64,000 bases of DNA from Lithobates sylvaticus. Taxonomy: Eukaryota; Chordata; Amphibia; Anura; Ranidae. Below the pieces are notes generated by a model. It did no database searches. It was not told the origin of the DNA and worked only from the letters and a program-made list of their open reading frames with translations. The stretch covers positions 135,608,031 to 135,672,030 of the forward strand of contig CM053026.1 of assembly GCA_028564925.1 (NCBI GenBank), in the 5' to 3' direction. Shown piece by piece: positions 33,776 through 46,080 of this stretch. Every line of letters begins with the position of its first letter. The first letter of the stretch is position 1. The position numbers and the translations under genes were made by a program.

Positions 33776-34459
33776 CATTTCATTAAAATGGCAGTTGTGT
33801 GGCCTTGTTCTTGAAAGTTGTCAATGATATTTTGTATAAATATCCAAGGTTTTACTAGTTATATATCAAAAAATTATAATTTTGGGCAAATGCCTAAGGC
33901 TGCACCAATTAGATAAATAATACCTTTGGGAACAACTGAATTTTTTTTTAAACCTTTAACTTTTTTCAATTGTATAAAAATCTAAATATACACAGGTTAT
34001 TCTTGTTTGCTACTACATTAAGGGTATATTCACACCAGATACGGTGGAACTGATTTGGATGGCAATCCTACTTCCTGACAAGGCAAAATGCCTTGTCCAC
34101 GGTGTGCCCGATGGGCCCTTAAACCTTACCAGCAAAAAGAGACATTGTTACGATAAGATGTCAAATATTACATTTTGTTTTGCTGAAAAAACAAATGTAA
34201 TAAAAAAAGTTTTATTCAAATGGTTGGAAAGCTCTGGAAGTGAAATATTTTAGATTTTCCCCTGAATCATAAAGGAAAAAAAATATGCTAAACTGGTATG
34301 CCTACATAATTTTATGTGTACAATTTGTTGCTAACAATCAATAGTTTTTTTTTTTTTTAATCGTGTATTATCAAACTCTGTGAAACATTTAGGTAATCTA
34401 GTGATACATAAATAATGAAAACCCCTGATAAAACAGGTACCAAGTCATAACAACATTAT
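33776..34459. other. No recognisable feature
   Basis: AT-rich sequence; no supported feature. Confidence 0.4.
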
Positions 34460-36800
34460 GTACTGAGTTTTCAGGAATCGTGTGAAAGTGGACAGAGTAG
34501 GAGATAGTCGGACAGATTGGGGTAGAGAGTTCCAGAGGATGGGAGAGGCTCTGGAGGAAGCGTGGGATGAGCTGACAAGGGAACTAGAGAGCAGGAGGTT
34601 TGGGGAGAAATGAAGAGGACGATTTGATTAGTGATGTAGCTGGGGGCCGGGTTGTGAATAGCTTTGTAAGTTATTGTTAGTATTTTGAATTTAATTTGAT
34701 GGGTGAGTGGCAGCCCATGGAGGGATTGGCAGAGAGGGGTAGCAGACGCTGAGTAGTTTCTAAGGTGGCTGAGCCTGGCAGCAGCATTCATGATGGACTG
34801 AAGGGATGAAAGCCTATTTAAATGTAAGCCAAAGAGGAGGAAGTTGCAGTAGTCAAGGCAAGAGATGACCAGGGAGTAAATAAGAGGCTTTGTGGTGTCA
34901 TTGGTTAAGAAGGGGCGTATCTTGGAGATGTTGTGGAGGTTGAGGTTGCAAGCTATTGACAGTGGTTGGATGTGGGGCCAAAAGGAGAGTTCAGAGTCCT
35001 GGACTACACCTAGGACCTTGGCATAGGGGGATGGGTTGATATTGATAGTTGAGCTGTTGATTTTGGCAGAGAAATCAGGGGAAGAGGCATGTGGGGGGGG
35101 GGGGGAAATATTACGAGCTCGGTTTTGGATAGACTGAGTTTGAGGAAGTGGTGTGACATTTAAGCTGATATGTCTGTTAGTAAGTTGGTGATGCGTGAGG
35201 AGACTGATGCAGTGAGCTGAGGGGTAGAGAGATAGATTTGAGAGTCATTGGCATATAAGTGGTATTACAAATCCATTGGGGGAACTAACTGACCTAGGGA
35301 GAAGGTGTAGATTGAGAATAGGAGAGGTCAAAGAACAGAACCTTGGGGGACCACGACAGAGAAAGGAAGAGGAGAGGTGGGAATAGAATTGTAGGTGACA
35401 CTGAAGGTGTGGTGGGATAGGTAGGATGAGAACCAGCTAAGTGTACAGTCACGGAGACCAAAGGAGTGGAGCTCTTTGAAGAGGAGGAGTTGGTCCACTG
35501 TGTCAAAGGCAGCAGAGAGGTCCAGGAGGAGTAGATACAGAATAGTGTCTGTTGGTTTTAGCCATTAGTAGGTTGTTTGTGAGTTTAAGGAGAGCAGTTT
35601 CTATGGTGTGTTGAGGGCGAAATATGGACTAAAGTGGATCAAGAAGTTTGTTCTCAGTCAGATGGTCTGGTCGCTCAGTCGGTTGTAGACCAGACATTCA
35701 AGGTGTTTGGATAAAAAGGGGAATAAGGAGATGGGGCATAGGTTGTTAATATTGGTGGGGTCCAGTGAGGGCTTTTAAAGCATGGGAGTGACTAGTGCAT
35801 GTTTTAGAGAGTTGGGGAAGGTGCCAGAAGAGAGGGAGCGGCATCTAGGGGGCAGGTGGTTAGGTGGGCATTAGAAAAATGTTTAGCAACCTCGTCAATA
35901 GCGGCAGGGTTAAATGAGGGAAGTAATGATACCTGTGGACGTGGGGTTTTAAGTGGGGGAGGTAACTGCACATTGGAGATCTCCTTACTAATTGTATCAA
36001 TCTTATTTTTGAAGTGATTGGCAATCTCCAGGGCAGTGAGTGAGTTAGTGGGTGGAGGCAGTGGAGGATGGAGTAAAGCGTTAAAGGTAGAGAAGAGTTG
36101 ACGGGGACTGGATGAGAAGGTGTTAATGAGAGTGATTAAATAGGTCTGCTTGACAGTGAGGAGGCAGCAATAGTATTTTGGGAGGGAAGATTTATATGAT
36201 TTAAAGTCGTTCTGGGACTACACCGCATGGGCTCAAGAGTGCAGCTCCATTTTCTGAGACGTCTGGTGTCATCTGTTTGTCAAGGTTGTAGGGGTTGAGG
36301 CCTGATTCTGTGTGCAGTGAGGGGGGCAAGCTTCTCTAGAGAGGATGCTAGTGAGCTGTTGTAGAAGTGGCTACGTTGGGGCAGAACAGGGGTGAGATTT
36401 TGTCATAGAGGTGGTCAGTAGGAGAGAAGAGAAGGATTAAGGTGGCGAAGGTTTCTATGGGTAACTGTTAGGCAGTTGGAGAGATAGGGGGTAGAAGACA
36501 GGGAGAGAGCGAAACTAATAAGATGGTGATCAGAGAGTGGGAGAGGATTGTTGGAGAGGTTGCATGGGGTGCATAGATAGGAGAATACAAGGTCAAGGGT
36601 GTTACCGTCAGAGTGAGTAGGAGCCTGAATCCATTGTTTGAGTTCAAGAGAGGAGGCTAGACTGAGAAGTTTAGAAGTAGCAGTAGTATTAGCGTTAACA
36701 GGGGTGTTGAAGTCACAGAGAATGACTGTGGGGATTTCAGAAGGGAGAAAGTAGGAGGACTGGAACCTTCCCTGATAAAGAAAGAACACTCTGGTAAGAC
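34460..36800 (-). pseudogene. L2-clade LINE ORF2 remnant
   Basis: On the minus strand, 36789-36415 reads endonuclease-type sequence (PTVILCDFNTPV, GNTLDLVFSYLC, LSDHHLISFAL), 35506-35294 reads reverse-transcriptase sequence (TQWTNSSSSKSS, SHPTYPTTPSVSPT), and 34791-34471 reads the C-terminus (NAAARLSHLRNYSA, LHGLPLTHQIKFKILTITYK, APSYI). The catalytic YADD box survives as TAT GCC AAT GAC (YAND) at ~35244-35255. Frames change several times and the 3' UTR is missing, so the copy is dead. Endonuclease-RT-C-terminus order and sequence fit the L2/CR1 group. Confidence 0.82.
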
Positions 36801-36809
36801 TTCCTAAAA

Positions 36810-37600
36810 CATTTTCACTTCTCCAGCTACCTGCTGGATGGCTCCTTCTAGGGATTGGCTAGGGCATGTGTCAGAGAGGTTACCTGACCGGACGGGTGGT
36901 TGTCGCGCTCCCGTGGGCACTTGTGTGCATGCGCCGGCCGACTCTGATGTGCGCGCTGGTGTGCGGACGCGCGCTCGGGTGCGCAGTGGTGCGCGTGTCC
37001 CTGTGGGTACTGGCTCGCGTGCTTCTGTGGTCGCTGGTGCGTGCGCCGATGCTCGGGTGTGCGTGCGCGCAGGTGTGTGCGTGCCTGTGCTCATTGGCGC
37101 CCACGCATGCGCGCTGTTTGGCGCCAGCCGGCCTATTCAGTCTGGCTGAACCCACTGCCCAGTGCTGCCTGATCAACAGCTTTCTGTGACCTTGTTCCTG
37201 TACCCGTGCTTCTGCTTGATTACCTTTGACTCGGTTTTCCCCTCGGACTTCCTGGATTTCTGCCTGCATCTGACCCCGGCCTGTTTTGACCTTGCTCCTG
37301 CATTCTCCTCTTGTACTTCGTTGCCCGCACGTTGCTGAACCCAGCCTGTAGACGTATTTGCCTATCCCGCTCCTGCTCAGCACCTGTTGCCTGTGTTCCT
37401 GTCTGCCATCTTGCTGTCTGAAGACTCTCCACTTCCAGCATCAGGATCTACATTACCAGGCTCTCATACTCCTCCGTACTCCCGTGCCTCCTGTCTTCTC
37501 TACCAGGGGTCGCGAGTCGGATACATAAGGGAGACCACCCTCTGCCCAATCGGACTCGCCTGTCAGGCACATTGGGATCTGATAGCATGATAAATATTCA
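36810..37600 (+). mobile_element. Possible Ty3-like LTR fragment with GC-rich stretch
   Basis: 36890-37120 is rich in GTGCGCG and CGCGCTGG strings. The next ~400 bp is a pyrimidine-rich text (CCTTGTTCCTGTACCCGTG, GACCTTGCTCCTGCATTC, CACCTGTTGCCTGTGTTCC) and then GGGGTCGCGAGTCGGATAC. This progression resembles LTRs of frog Ty3-type elements as I remember them. I found no matching second LTR, no TG..CA ends and no target duplication. Open frames here in both strands are composition artefacts. Confidence 0.3.
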
Positions 37601-37639
37601 CACTGATCATTTGAATCTTCCTGCCCTATACCTTTCTCT

Positions 37640-37980
37640 GCTCCACAACACAGGCATACTGCAGAGCCACTGATTGAATATATAGTATATAACCCTCAAG
37701 GAGTCTAACCATTCTCCAAGAAATACTGCCCTGAAGAAGGTTCAAGGCAATTCTCCAAAATACATTGGCTCTAATTGTATACATTTATCTTCATTATCTT
37801 TATAATATTAATCAAGTGAGACATTTCTTTGGACATTGGGCGCTCCATTCCAATCACCCAAGTGCCCTATACTCTGGAAACTTCTTTCATAATCAGGTGA
37901 GAGAAATTAAACTCTAAGCTCAGCACTACAGTGGAGCCAAAAACAAAACTTAAGCTTAACTAAAGGAGGGTGCTACATAT
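37640..37980 (+). mobile_element. Possible Penelope-like tail with degenerate hammerhead-like core
   Basis: CCTGAAGAAGGTTC (37730) followed by CTCCAAAATACATTGG is the degenerate form of the CTGANGA..CGAAAC text common at ends of amphibian Penelope-like elements, and TTGGGCGCTCCATTCC follows ~100 bp later. No coding part is present and the second core box is not GAAA. Confidence 0.3.
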
Positions 37981-38487
37981 ACAAGTTAAAAACAAGACAA
38001 AACTATGTTCTCAATGGATTTATCCTATTTTCCAGAATGGTAACCACAGAGGAGAGGCCTCATCAGTCAGCATGGACCACAAAAGCCTCTTATATCACTA
38101 TTATATTATAGATATACTGTATATACTTTAAAGAGGAAGTAAAGCCTCCTCCAAAAAAAAAAAATGGAACCTGCAACGCAAAGGCATAATGAGCTAGTAT
38201 GCATAGCATACTAGCTCATTATGAATAACTTACCTGAGAATGAAGCCCCCGAAGCAACCCTCATCCACGACCTTCTCCGCCACCATCAAGCCCGGAGTGA
38301 CTTCCGGGTCTCGCCGCTCCAGTGCTGTCATTCGCTGGATCGGCGATGACGTCACCACGGGGAAGCGCACGAAAGCGGCATATCGTTGTGAACTCTGCAT
38401 GCGCAGTGCGCCTGCGCGCCGCTGTCTACGGTGCATGCGCCGTAGACAGCGATGCCTCTTTTTTTCTAAATATCTCCTAAACCATGT

Positions 38488-39797
38488 GTTGTAATGTGTT
38501 GGCCGATTTATGTGGGATTTTATGTATTATATATATGTATTGGATTTATATATTCCACACACAGTATTAGAGTAACCAGGCCAGATATCAGTTGACAATG
38601 TTATCTGTTACCCTTTGATGTGTAAATCTTATGCAAGTTGTGTGTGTGTGTGAGGAATGGCCTTTTAACCTAAATGAACATTTCAAAGGGAGTATTTACT
38701 CATGGTAATTAGAATTGAGGGGGGTATTCATGGTAAACATTTGGTTGACCCCCCCCCCCCAGTGTCAGACCAGTATTTGAGAAGACAGTCAGGCTGTCAT
38801 GCAGTCTAAGAAAGATGATCTGAGAGAAGGGTCTGAAGGCACAAGTCTAGGGAAGATATTCCTTGTCATATGAACTCTGTTGGATTTTTTATCATCTGTA
38901 AGACTGTTCTGTTTTAGAAGTCAATAAAGTGCTTCTCTCTGGGAGAATCGGGTTTTGCTGAAGTATTTTTTTTTTTTTTTAATAACTACATACCATCTAG
39001 GAACGATTATATTAGATCACTACACATGTAGTCATGGGCATATGTAGAAATACACCCCAAAATACATTCTGTTGCTTCTCCTGAGTACGGGGATACCACA
39101 TGTGTGGGACTTTTTGGGAGCCTAGCTGCGTACGGAACCCCAAAAACCAATCACCGCCTTCAGGCTTTCTAAGGGTGTAATTTTTTTATTTCACTTCTCA
39201 CTGCCAATCACAGTTTCGGAGGCCATGGAATGCCAGATGGCATAAAACCCCCCAAAATGACCCCATTTTGGAAAGTAGACACCCCAAGCTATTTTCTGAG
39301 AGGTATTGTGAGTATTTTGCAGATGTCGCTTTTTGTCACAAAGTTTTTAAAATTGAAAAAGAAAAAAAATTTTTTTTTTCTTTACTTTCTTCATTTTCAA
39401 AAAACAAATGAGAGCTGTAAAATACTCACCATGCCTCTCAACAAATAGCTTGGGGTGTCTACTTTCCAAAATGGGGTCAATTTTGGGGGGGTTTTGTGCT
39501 ATTTTGGCATTTTATGGCCTTCGAAACTGTGATAGGTAGTGAGGAGTGAAATCAAAAATTTGCACCCTTATACCATCTTTTTTATTTTTGTCTTTATTCA
39601 ATCACTTGGGACTAAAAAAAAAAAGGGTCTGAAGGCACAAGTCTAGGGAAGATATTCCTTGTCATATGAACTCTGTTGGATTTTTTATCATCTGTAAGAC
39701 TGTTCTGTTTTAGAAGTCAATAAAGTTAGGGTTTTGCTGCGGAAGTACTTTTTAATAACTACATACCATCTAGGAACGATTATATTAGATCACTACA
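38488..39797 (+). mobile_element. LTR-element fossil, TSD CATGT
   Basis: Flanked by CATGT at 38483-38487 and 39798-39802. The left repeat (~38488-39024) begins TGTTGTAATG and ends CACTACA; its last ~196 bp (from 38829) recurs at 39625-39797 as a direct repeat. Both carry AAGTCAATAAAG, a likely polyadenylation signal. The internal region is almost entirely a palindromic repeat rather than coding sequence. The element is broken; family cannot be assigned without gag or pol. Confidence 0.55.
39036..39615. repeat. Palindromic repeat (~580 bp) inside the LTR fossil
   Basis: The left half (TTTTGGAAAGTAGACACCCC, AAGCTATTTTCTGAGAGG, GGCATAAAACCCCCC) is mirrored by the right half (CCTCTCAACAAATAGCTT, GGGGTGTCTACTTTCCAAAA, GCATTTTATGGCC) around an A/T-rich centre at ~39355-39400. 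This is a fold-back element of a kind I associate with frogs. Confidence 0.65.
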
Positions 39798-40185
39798 CAT
39801 GTAGGTTTAGGAGATATTTATTGGACCTACAGGTAAGCCTTAATCTAGGCTTACCTGTAGGCCAAAGTGGTTTGTAAGGGTTTGCAACCACTTTAAGACT
39901 TGGTAGTAAAATGCTCAAAGCCCATATAAGGTTGCATATTTATAAAGTAACATAAATTCCATAATGGAATTATGTACTGCGAATCAACCAACTATAGTTA
40001 AATATGAGTATTGGGGTATATAGGGTGGGTAGATGCAGTGCCGATCCTGACCTCCCTGAGGCCCTAAGCAAAATTCTGCTAAGGGGCCCTCTACCTGACC
40101 CGTGATGCCATAAGCTATGTAAACCATTTGCCATTGCCACACAATCACACCTAACACTTCAGCGCTCCCAATACAATCCTCCCTC

Positions 40186-40640
40186 CTTTTAACCCTTTCA
40201 TGACTAAGCCTATATCTGACATTTGGTGTTTACAAGTTAAAATCCGTATTTTTTGGTAGAAAATTACGTAGAACCCCCAAACATTATAAATATACTTTTT
40301 TTTTTAGCAGAGAATCTAGAGAATAAAATGGTGACTGTTGTGATATTTTATGTCACACAGTATTTGTGCATTGGTGTTTTAAACGCAACTTTTTGGGAAA
40401 AGGAACGCTTTCATGAATTTAAAAAAAATGAAACAGTAAAGTTAGCCCATTTTTTTTTATAATGTGAAAGATGTCATGCATTATAATTGCACGCACTTGT
40501 GGAATGGCGACAAACTACGGTACCTAAAAATATCCATAGGTGAGGCTTTACATCTTTTTTACGGTTACCAGGGTAGAACCACCAGTGCTAGAATTATTGC
40601 TGTGAATGAATGAATGAGACAAGTCCTCAGACAAGTCAGT
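40186..40640. repeat. Dispersed repeat (AACCCTTTCATGACTAAGCC start)
   Basis: Begins TTTTAACCCTTTCATGACTA and contains TTACAAGTTAAAATCCGTAT. I recognise the wording from high-copy frog repeats, but no second copy occurs in the window to confirm it. Bases 40033-40090 just before contain another short repeat phrase (GAGGCCCTAAGCAAAATTCTG). Confidence 0.4.
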
Positions 40641-40849
40641 TTGTATTTGGGGGGTGGGGTTCAGCGGCAGCCAGCCACCCTAATTTCCATGCGGGGTGCT
40701 GGATAGGTTTGAATATATTTTTTTTCTTTTTGGAAGTACATGATTAGAGCCCAAGGCTATAATTGGCTTAAGAACTTTGCACCAAACCCACCCACTTGTG
40801 ACATTAGCAAATCAATATTCGCTATTGTCTTCCAACTTCACCTTCTCTC

Positions 40850-41770
40850 AATCAGGACAGGAGGCAGATCTTAAGACCGAATTAGCCGAGCAAGCCTGTT
40901 TGACCTTTCACTTCCGGTGAGTTGGTCCACCATACATGGTAAGCGCTCATCATTTCTTCACGTTGTTCGTGGTGTTGTCCATATATGAGAGGATCCAGCA
41001 TCTGAACTACATTTCCATTTCCACCTGGATTTTAGAATAAATAACCAGAAACACCTCAAACACAGTCTGACATTCTGTCCTGAATTGGAATCACTAGGAC
41101 TTTGGGTTTAACACTCTTGGACCATTGATTCAATACATATGCTAACACCACCCTGTGATAACTGAGGTCTCCTTTGTTTGGTGTTTTATACCATTTACTT
41201 TTTGATATGTATACTCTGATTTATGCTCACTAATATCTGAACTCAAGCGCCTTACTGTTTATTAACCTATTGGCTGTTTTGACATGAACTTTGGTGTTAT
41301 ATGGTTCACTTAGTGCACTCACTTTATATATCTTTACACCTTATATTTTTTATTTTTAGCACTAGTTTATATTGTTTTGCCTATGATCATGAGCTTTTTG
41401 TATAGGGTCAATTTTGGTTTGACTTTGTTTTAGCTGTGTAGTAGCAGCTTACCACGTTGCAGACATCACGTCTTCACTGACACTCACATACTGTCACCAG
41501 AGACCTTTTGGTTGTCTATTCACAGTTGCATTCTACATTGGTTTGTGTGAGCATCATACCTTTATGGGTATTCTTATATCCAATTATAAGATCTGACGCT
41601 CACTACCAATAGGCATTCACTTATTTTGTTACTTTTTGTTAAGAACAACATTCTGAACAGTGATCTTGTGGTTATTGGATTCTACCATTCAGTACCCATT
41701 ACTGTACAGAGACATATTTAGCGCTACACTGTTATCTACTTTCACTCTTTGCAATTTGTCATATTGAAGT
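40850..41770 (+). mobile_element. Possible Penelope-like noncoding region
   Basis: AT-rich, ORF-free text ending ATATTTAGCGCTACACTGTT and ATCTACTTTCACTC, phrases I associate with tails of amphibian Penelope-like elements. No hammerhead-like core and no coding sequence found. Weak call. Confidence 0.25.
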
Positions 41771-42574
41771 GCTGGCAGCTTTTTCACAGAAAATTGAGCA
41801 CCAGCCGTCACTGGTGGGGTTCACACCAAAACACAGTGTGGGAAAGGGTGTAATGTGCACTGTAGGAGAATGGGCTGTCGTTGAGAGAGGCATGTGATAG
41901 CCAATGAATTATTAATGGTACCACAAACGTAGCGTGTTTGCGGTCAACAAATCACATGATTCCGCAGTACCATGTAATGTGGTGCGGTGCATTCTGAAAA
42001 AGTAACTGCAATATTTTTTCCCACGTTCCAGTGTATTTTGCATTAGTCAAAACCACGTTCAAACATGTACGTTCTAGTGTGAACAAGTCCTAAGTTTTAA
42101 ATCTGTGTTGTCCTGCATAAAAAAAGAGGATATTTAACACCAGATTCCTCTGCTGGTGACTTTTTTTATACATTTAAATCAGCTGTTTCATGTGGAGAGT
42201 AAAAAGCAGGTAATGAAGAAAAGGCACCCAGGTGATCTACAAAATATATAGATTTGCTAGGAAAGCCAGGAATATGTGATTACAAGATTTATAACTTACT
42301 ATTAAAATGTTCAGAATATAAAAACGAGGTTATATGTAATCCTAAAGCTAATACTGCGTTAATTCAGATCTGTAATGCTATTTTCTGTCCTGATACACAT
42401 ATAAGGTTTTATAAATATTAGATTGTTAGTTTATTTTATAAGGGACTAAAGTTTACTAAGTTTATAATGAGCTCCAGTACCTCTGATAACCCTCTATTAT
42501 AGGAAATTCATCAAAAAATAGATAGGCCAGATAAGTCAGGAATATTTCTGAGCCTAAATTAGTTTTCAAATACC
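41771..42574. other. Unassigned; possible short repeat at ~41800-42095
   Basis: 41800-42095 has paired phrases near its ends (GGTTCACACCAAAACAC and GTTCTAGTGTGAAC) and resembles short frog inverted repeats. Nothing else is supported. Confidence 0.35.
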
Positions 42575-43330
42575 ATTAAAGAATTTTTTTTTCTTTTAAT
42601 ATATTTTTTATTGTAAAAGTATAAGAAATAGTTACAGACATTATGCCAGCCGGCTTGGTAATTGCACAATATAACTATAGGTAAGGCACCAAATGGTTGT
42701 CCTCCAGCATAGCGGGGAGGCCTGTGGAGCAAATTTTGAGATTCTGTATGGGGTTAAATACCAGCGCAGCAGCAGCTTCTGAGTAATTTCTCAAGGTTAA
42801 TATTTTTAGTGGCAGTATAAGCATAAAGCTTTTTGACATTTTTCAGAAGGGTATGTTTCCCCAAATCAAGTTCCCATGCATTAATAGGCGTTGACTTGAA
42901 AAAATATGTTTTTTATTGTTAATTATGTTGTAGAATAGGGATATTCCTTTAACATTGGGGTTAAAATATGCAAAGAATTGCATCACTTGCTCGGGTAAGG
43001 ATATTTAGGAAAACAGCTTATGTTGGAGGAAGTGTGCAATTCTTGTGTAGCTATAGATATCCTGGGATGGTAGATCAAACTCAATTTGTAGAGCTCTAAA
43101 AGTTTTAGTTGTTGGGCCCACCTGTGATATGTGATATAGGGAGGTCTGGAATTGTAGACCTATTGTCCTCCCCACTTTTCATGGATAATATTCCCTGCCA
43201 AGCTCGTAATGATGCATATATGGTAGGAGAAAATATAGTAGTCGGGAGTGCGATATATCGGCTAGCCAGGAGAAAATTATAAAGGTTATTGTTCCTCACT
43301 CTCCAACTGTGCCCAGAGATCACTAGGAGG
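42575..43330 (-). pseudogene. L1/Tx1 LINE ORF2 C-terminal remnant
   Basis: On the minus strand one frame near 42770-42705 reads RWYLTPYRISKFAPQASPLC then WR, the conserved WY.TP.R..K..P..S..CWR segment of L1-type ORF2 C-termini. Upstream text (TRIAHFLQHKL) fits the same region. An A-rich stretch at ~42577-42600 (minus) may be the poly(A) tail. Frames are broken; no other domain remains. Confidence 0.6.
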
Positions 43331-43989
43331 ATGGGAGAACCATACTCGCAGACTAGCGAGGATTGAGGCAGAGTAATAGTCTTTAATCACTATTCAGCTG
43401 GAATTCTCCTCCATATGGACATCAAATGGACTCCTTAAGAGAAAGAATGAAACAATCACATAAGAAACCAATCAAGAAGCCTAATATTCACTGGTAACAA
43501 ACATATAACATAATGAAAACCTAAACTAGTGGAAAGCATTCCACCTGAAAAATAATTTAAGAACAAAAAAGTAACTTTAAAAGCTTTTAATAAATGTAAA
43601 CATATATGTGCATATATATACATATTCTTTGATAAAAAAGACCCATGAAGTGTTTGGCAGAAAAGCCTGTGTGTGTGTCTCGTATGAGATTCCTCAAACA
43701 TGCATATTAATTAAATTTATAAAAATAAGAATGAAAAATGAATGTCACTCTCGCACGCACACAGGTGAGTGAAAAACCCTTAATGGTTGTTCTCTGTCAA
43801 AAACACCCACGGATAAACAGGATTCATGTCACACAGTACAGCAAAGGCTGTTTTTAACCCCAAGACCAATGTAACCATAGAAAAATGTAGCCCAGAATCA
43901 CGGTTATTAACATCATTACCGTGATTATGACTGACCCAATTGGATGTGGGTATGCAATTATGCATGTTGAATTTGTGCAGACACATAAA
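43331..43989. other. No recognisable feature
   Basis: No supported feature. Confidence 0.35.
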
Positions 43990-43991
43990 GC

Positions 43992-44029
43992 ATTTTCCGA
44001 CAACATGGTTCGACCGTGTGTACGGGGCA
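43992..44029. mobile_element. Terminal fragment of a TTA-target MITE
   Basis: TTTTCCGACAACATGGTTCG then ACCGTGTGTACGGGGCA followed by TTA matches the right terminus of the 13799 copy. The rest of the element is absent. Confidence 0.6.
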
Positions 44030-44032
44030 TTA

Positions 44033-45595
44033 CTCTGCACAATACTTGGGTTCCCAGATTTACCCACCACCATTTACTCTTTTGTCTTCCACCTCTGAGA
44101 TCTCATACCTTCTACAGATGACTTCCCACATGAGAGATGCAATACCCAAGGTCAAAACATACCCCCTACTCTACGGTTTTCCCCTGTGCATGTGCAAATG
44201 AGAATCTGTTATCAGGCTGAATAGATGACTTTTAATTCCAAAGTTAGCATCCATCTACAATTCTGGCCACTCCTGGACTGCTAGGCATGTAGACTCCAGG
44301 CAGTGATGTCATGTACAGTAAAGTTAATAGGTTCAGATTTTCTACCCCAGAACTTGTGAGAATCACCGCTTGGAGAGTAACCAGTAAATTCTGAAACTGA
44401 AAAATGTTTAACTCAAGTATTGTCTCATTATCTTTTAACCAGTTAAGGTCCTCACGATAGCAGCTTTACTACTACAGGGCAGCACCTCTGCACCAGATCA
44501 CATATATATATAAGGGATCTGACTCTTCTGGGTAAGAACAGCGCATGCACGCCATCAGTTAAAGTAACGCAGTGCTGCAGCGCAAAAACTGGCCTGGTCC
44601 TGAAGGGAGGTACATTTTCCTGAGGTCAAGTGGTTAAAGACAAATACCTTAACTTAGTGTCAAATGCAAATTAGTTGTGAATACTACAACATCCAGACAT
44701 CAGTCTCTAACAAAAACAGAATGTAGTCATAGCATAATCAAGTCAAGAGCAGGCTTAACCTGACTGTTAAATAATAATTAGACCCTTATTATAAATAATT
44801 TCAAGCCATAGGTACAAACATATTAGATGTGCATGTTGGTAGAAAGATGTATACTTTCATTGTTTCTCTCTGTTAAAATAGTGAGTGTACTGTAATCATC
44901 TTCTATTATTACTCAGCTAGTTTATATTGTTGTTGTTCTTTAATGTATATTTTTATCACACCAGTCCCTCCAATCAGTAAGCTGAACTCACAGAAGCTCT
45001 CTGTTGCCCACTTGGTAAATATACATTTTTGTAAATAACTAAGATTGCATGTATGGCACACTTGTTTACCTCCTTCCAGTAAATTAGCAAGTAGGTATGA
45101 AATAAGCTTTCACAATGTAAATTGCATTTTAAATGTTATGTTCCCGCAGTGAGTGTGCTGCAACAATTCATTAAATGCAATAATTGTGTCTACACTACCT
45201 ATATGTTTTGACATTGACTGAGTTATTTTTATCTTCACCACAAATGTTTATAATATTGTTATTATTTTTCACCTTCATTTACATAAAGCATTTGGTATAT
45301 ATCCTGGGGTGGTTGCATATGTTATGACTATTAATTCCTAGGGCACAAGGACCACTAGAACAGCTAGGAGTCAAGAAAGAAAAGTTTGCCTGCGTATTAT
45401 ATTATAGACAGGTTTTTTCCAAGAGGACCTGTTTTTATATGCAAAAAGACCACAGCAGTGATGGGTATAAGTACAGCAAAAGCTATTTTTTTTTGCTACA
45501 ATTATGGGAATGTGACTGCTGCTGATGATGGGCATCATGGCAAAATACAGTGCCGCCCAGCATCTTCAGTTTATCAGTTAAAGGTATATTGAAGT
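44033..45595. other. Mostly unassigned; short TTAACC..GGTTAA repeat at ~44437-44636
   Basis: 44437-44636 runs from TTTTAACCAGTTAAGGTCC to TCAAGTGGTTAA with GGCCTGGTCCTGAAGG inside, a short relative of A-family ends. The remainder, the longest quiet stretch in the window, shows no exon or repeat I can support. Confidence 0.4.
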
Positions 45596-45599
45596 TCAA

Positions 45600-46080
45600 A
45601 TTGAGACCTGGAAACACATACAGTGTACAGCAACCTCCTTGCGACTTTACTTTTTCATCCAGGCATGGTTGTAGTGCATCTAATCATCCTATTTTTTGCA
45701 GGTAATGAGGTGTAAACATATTCCAAAAAAGTTTTAGTAGAGAAAAAGGATGGGACTTTTAAGGTGCCAAAACAAATATAGAACATACCTGTAGGTATAT
45801 AAAAAAATTTATCAACATGTATTTAAACATGATTAAAACCATCATAATATCACCATACAATGTCCATGTGATTAAAGAAACAGCAGTAACTTGATCTACA
45901 TGTTTCGCCATATGATGGCTTCCTCAGGAGATCCCTTGATGAGTACTGCATGTATAATCACTGGATGATGATAAGTATCTTATAAATCAGAAAGTGTGGC
46001 TCAGATGTCAGGAGGATATTATTACAAGAGAGATATTTGGTGAAACCACAGAGGAAGACAAAAGGGTTCCAAAATAGTAT
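45600..46080 (-). mobile_element. Penelope-like pseudo-LTR fragment with hammerhead-like core
   Basis: Minus strand 45927-45902 reads CTGAGGA, AGCC, a loop, GGC, GAAAC: hammerhead core boxes around a 3-4 bp stem II. ORF-free flanks with short A/T tracts fit a Penelope-like pseudo-LTR. Unrelated in sequence to the 24665 element, so a different family. No coding remnant nearby. Confidence 0.4.

Larger units (their letters stand above)
38128..39897. repeat. B-related repeat (TTAAAGAGGAAGTAAAGCC) split by an LTR fossil
   Basis: Starts TTAAAGAGGAAGTAAAGCCT and ends GTTTGCAACCACTTTAA. It includes two own hairpins: GAGCTAGTATGC/GCATACTAGCTC at 38190-38218 and GCTGTCTACGG/CCGTAGACAGC near 38421-38451. 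Sequence stops at AATATCTCCTAAACC (~38483) and resumes at GGTTTAGGAGATATT (~39803), i.e. the insertion sits in the centre of a third hairpin. Confidence 0.65.

Noticed and set aside
36804-37441. Overlapping 60-170 residue frames on both strands in GC-rich sequence
   Set aside because: GTGCGCG-type tracts lack stops in several frames. The proteins are low-complexity (Thr/Arg/Ala strings) with no family motif.
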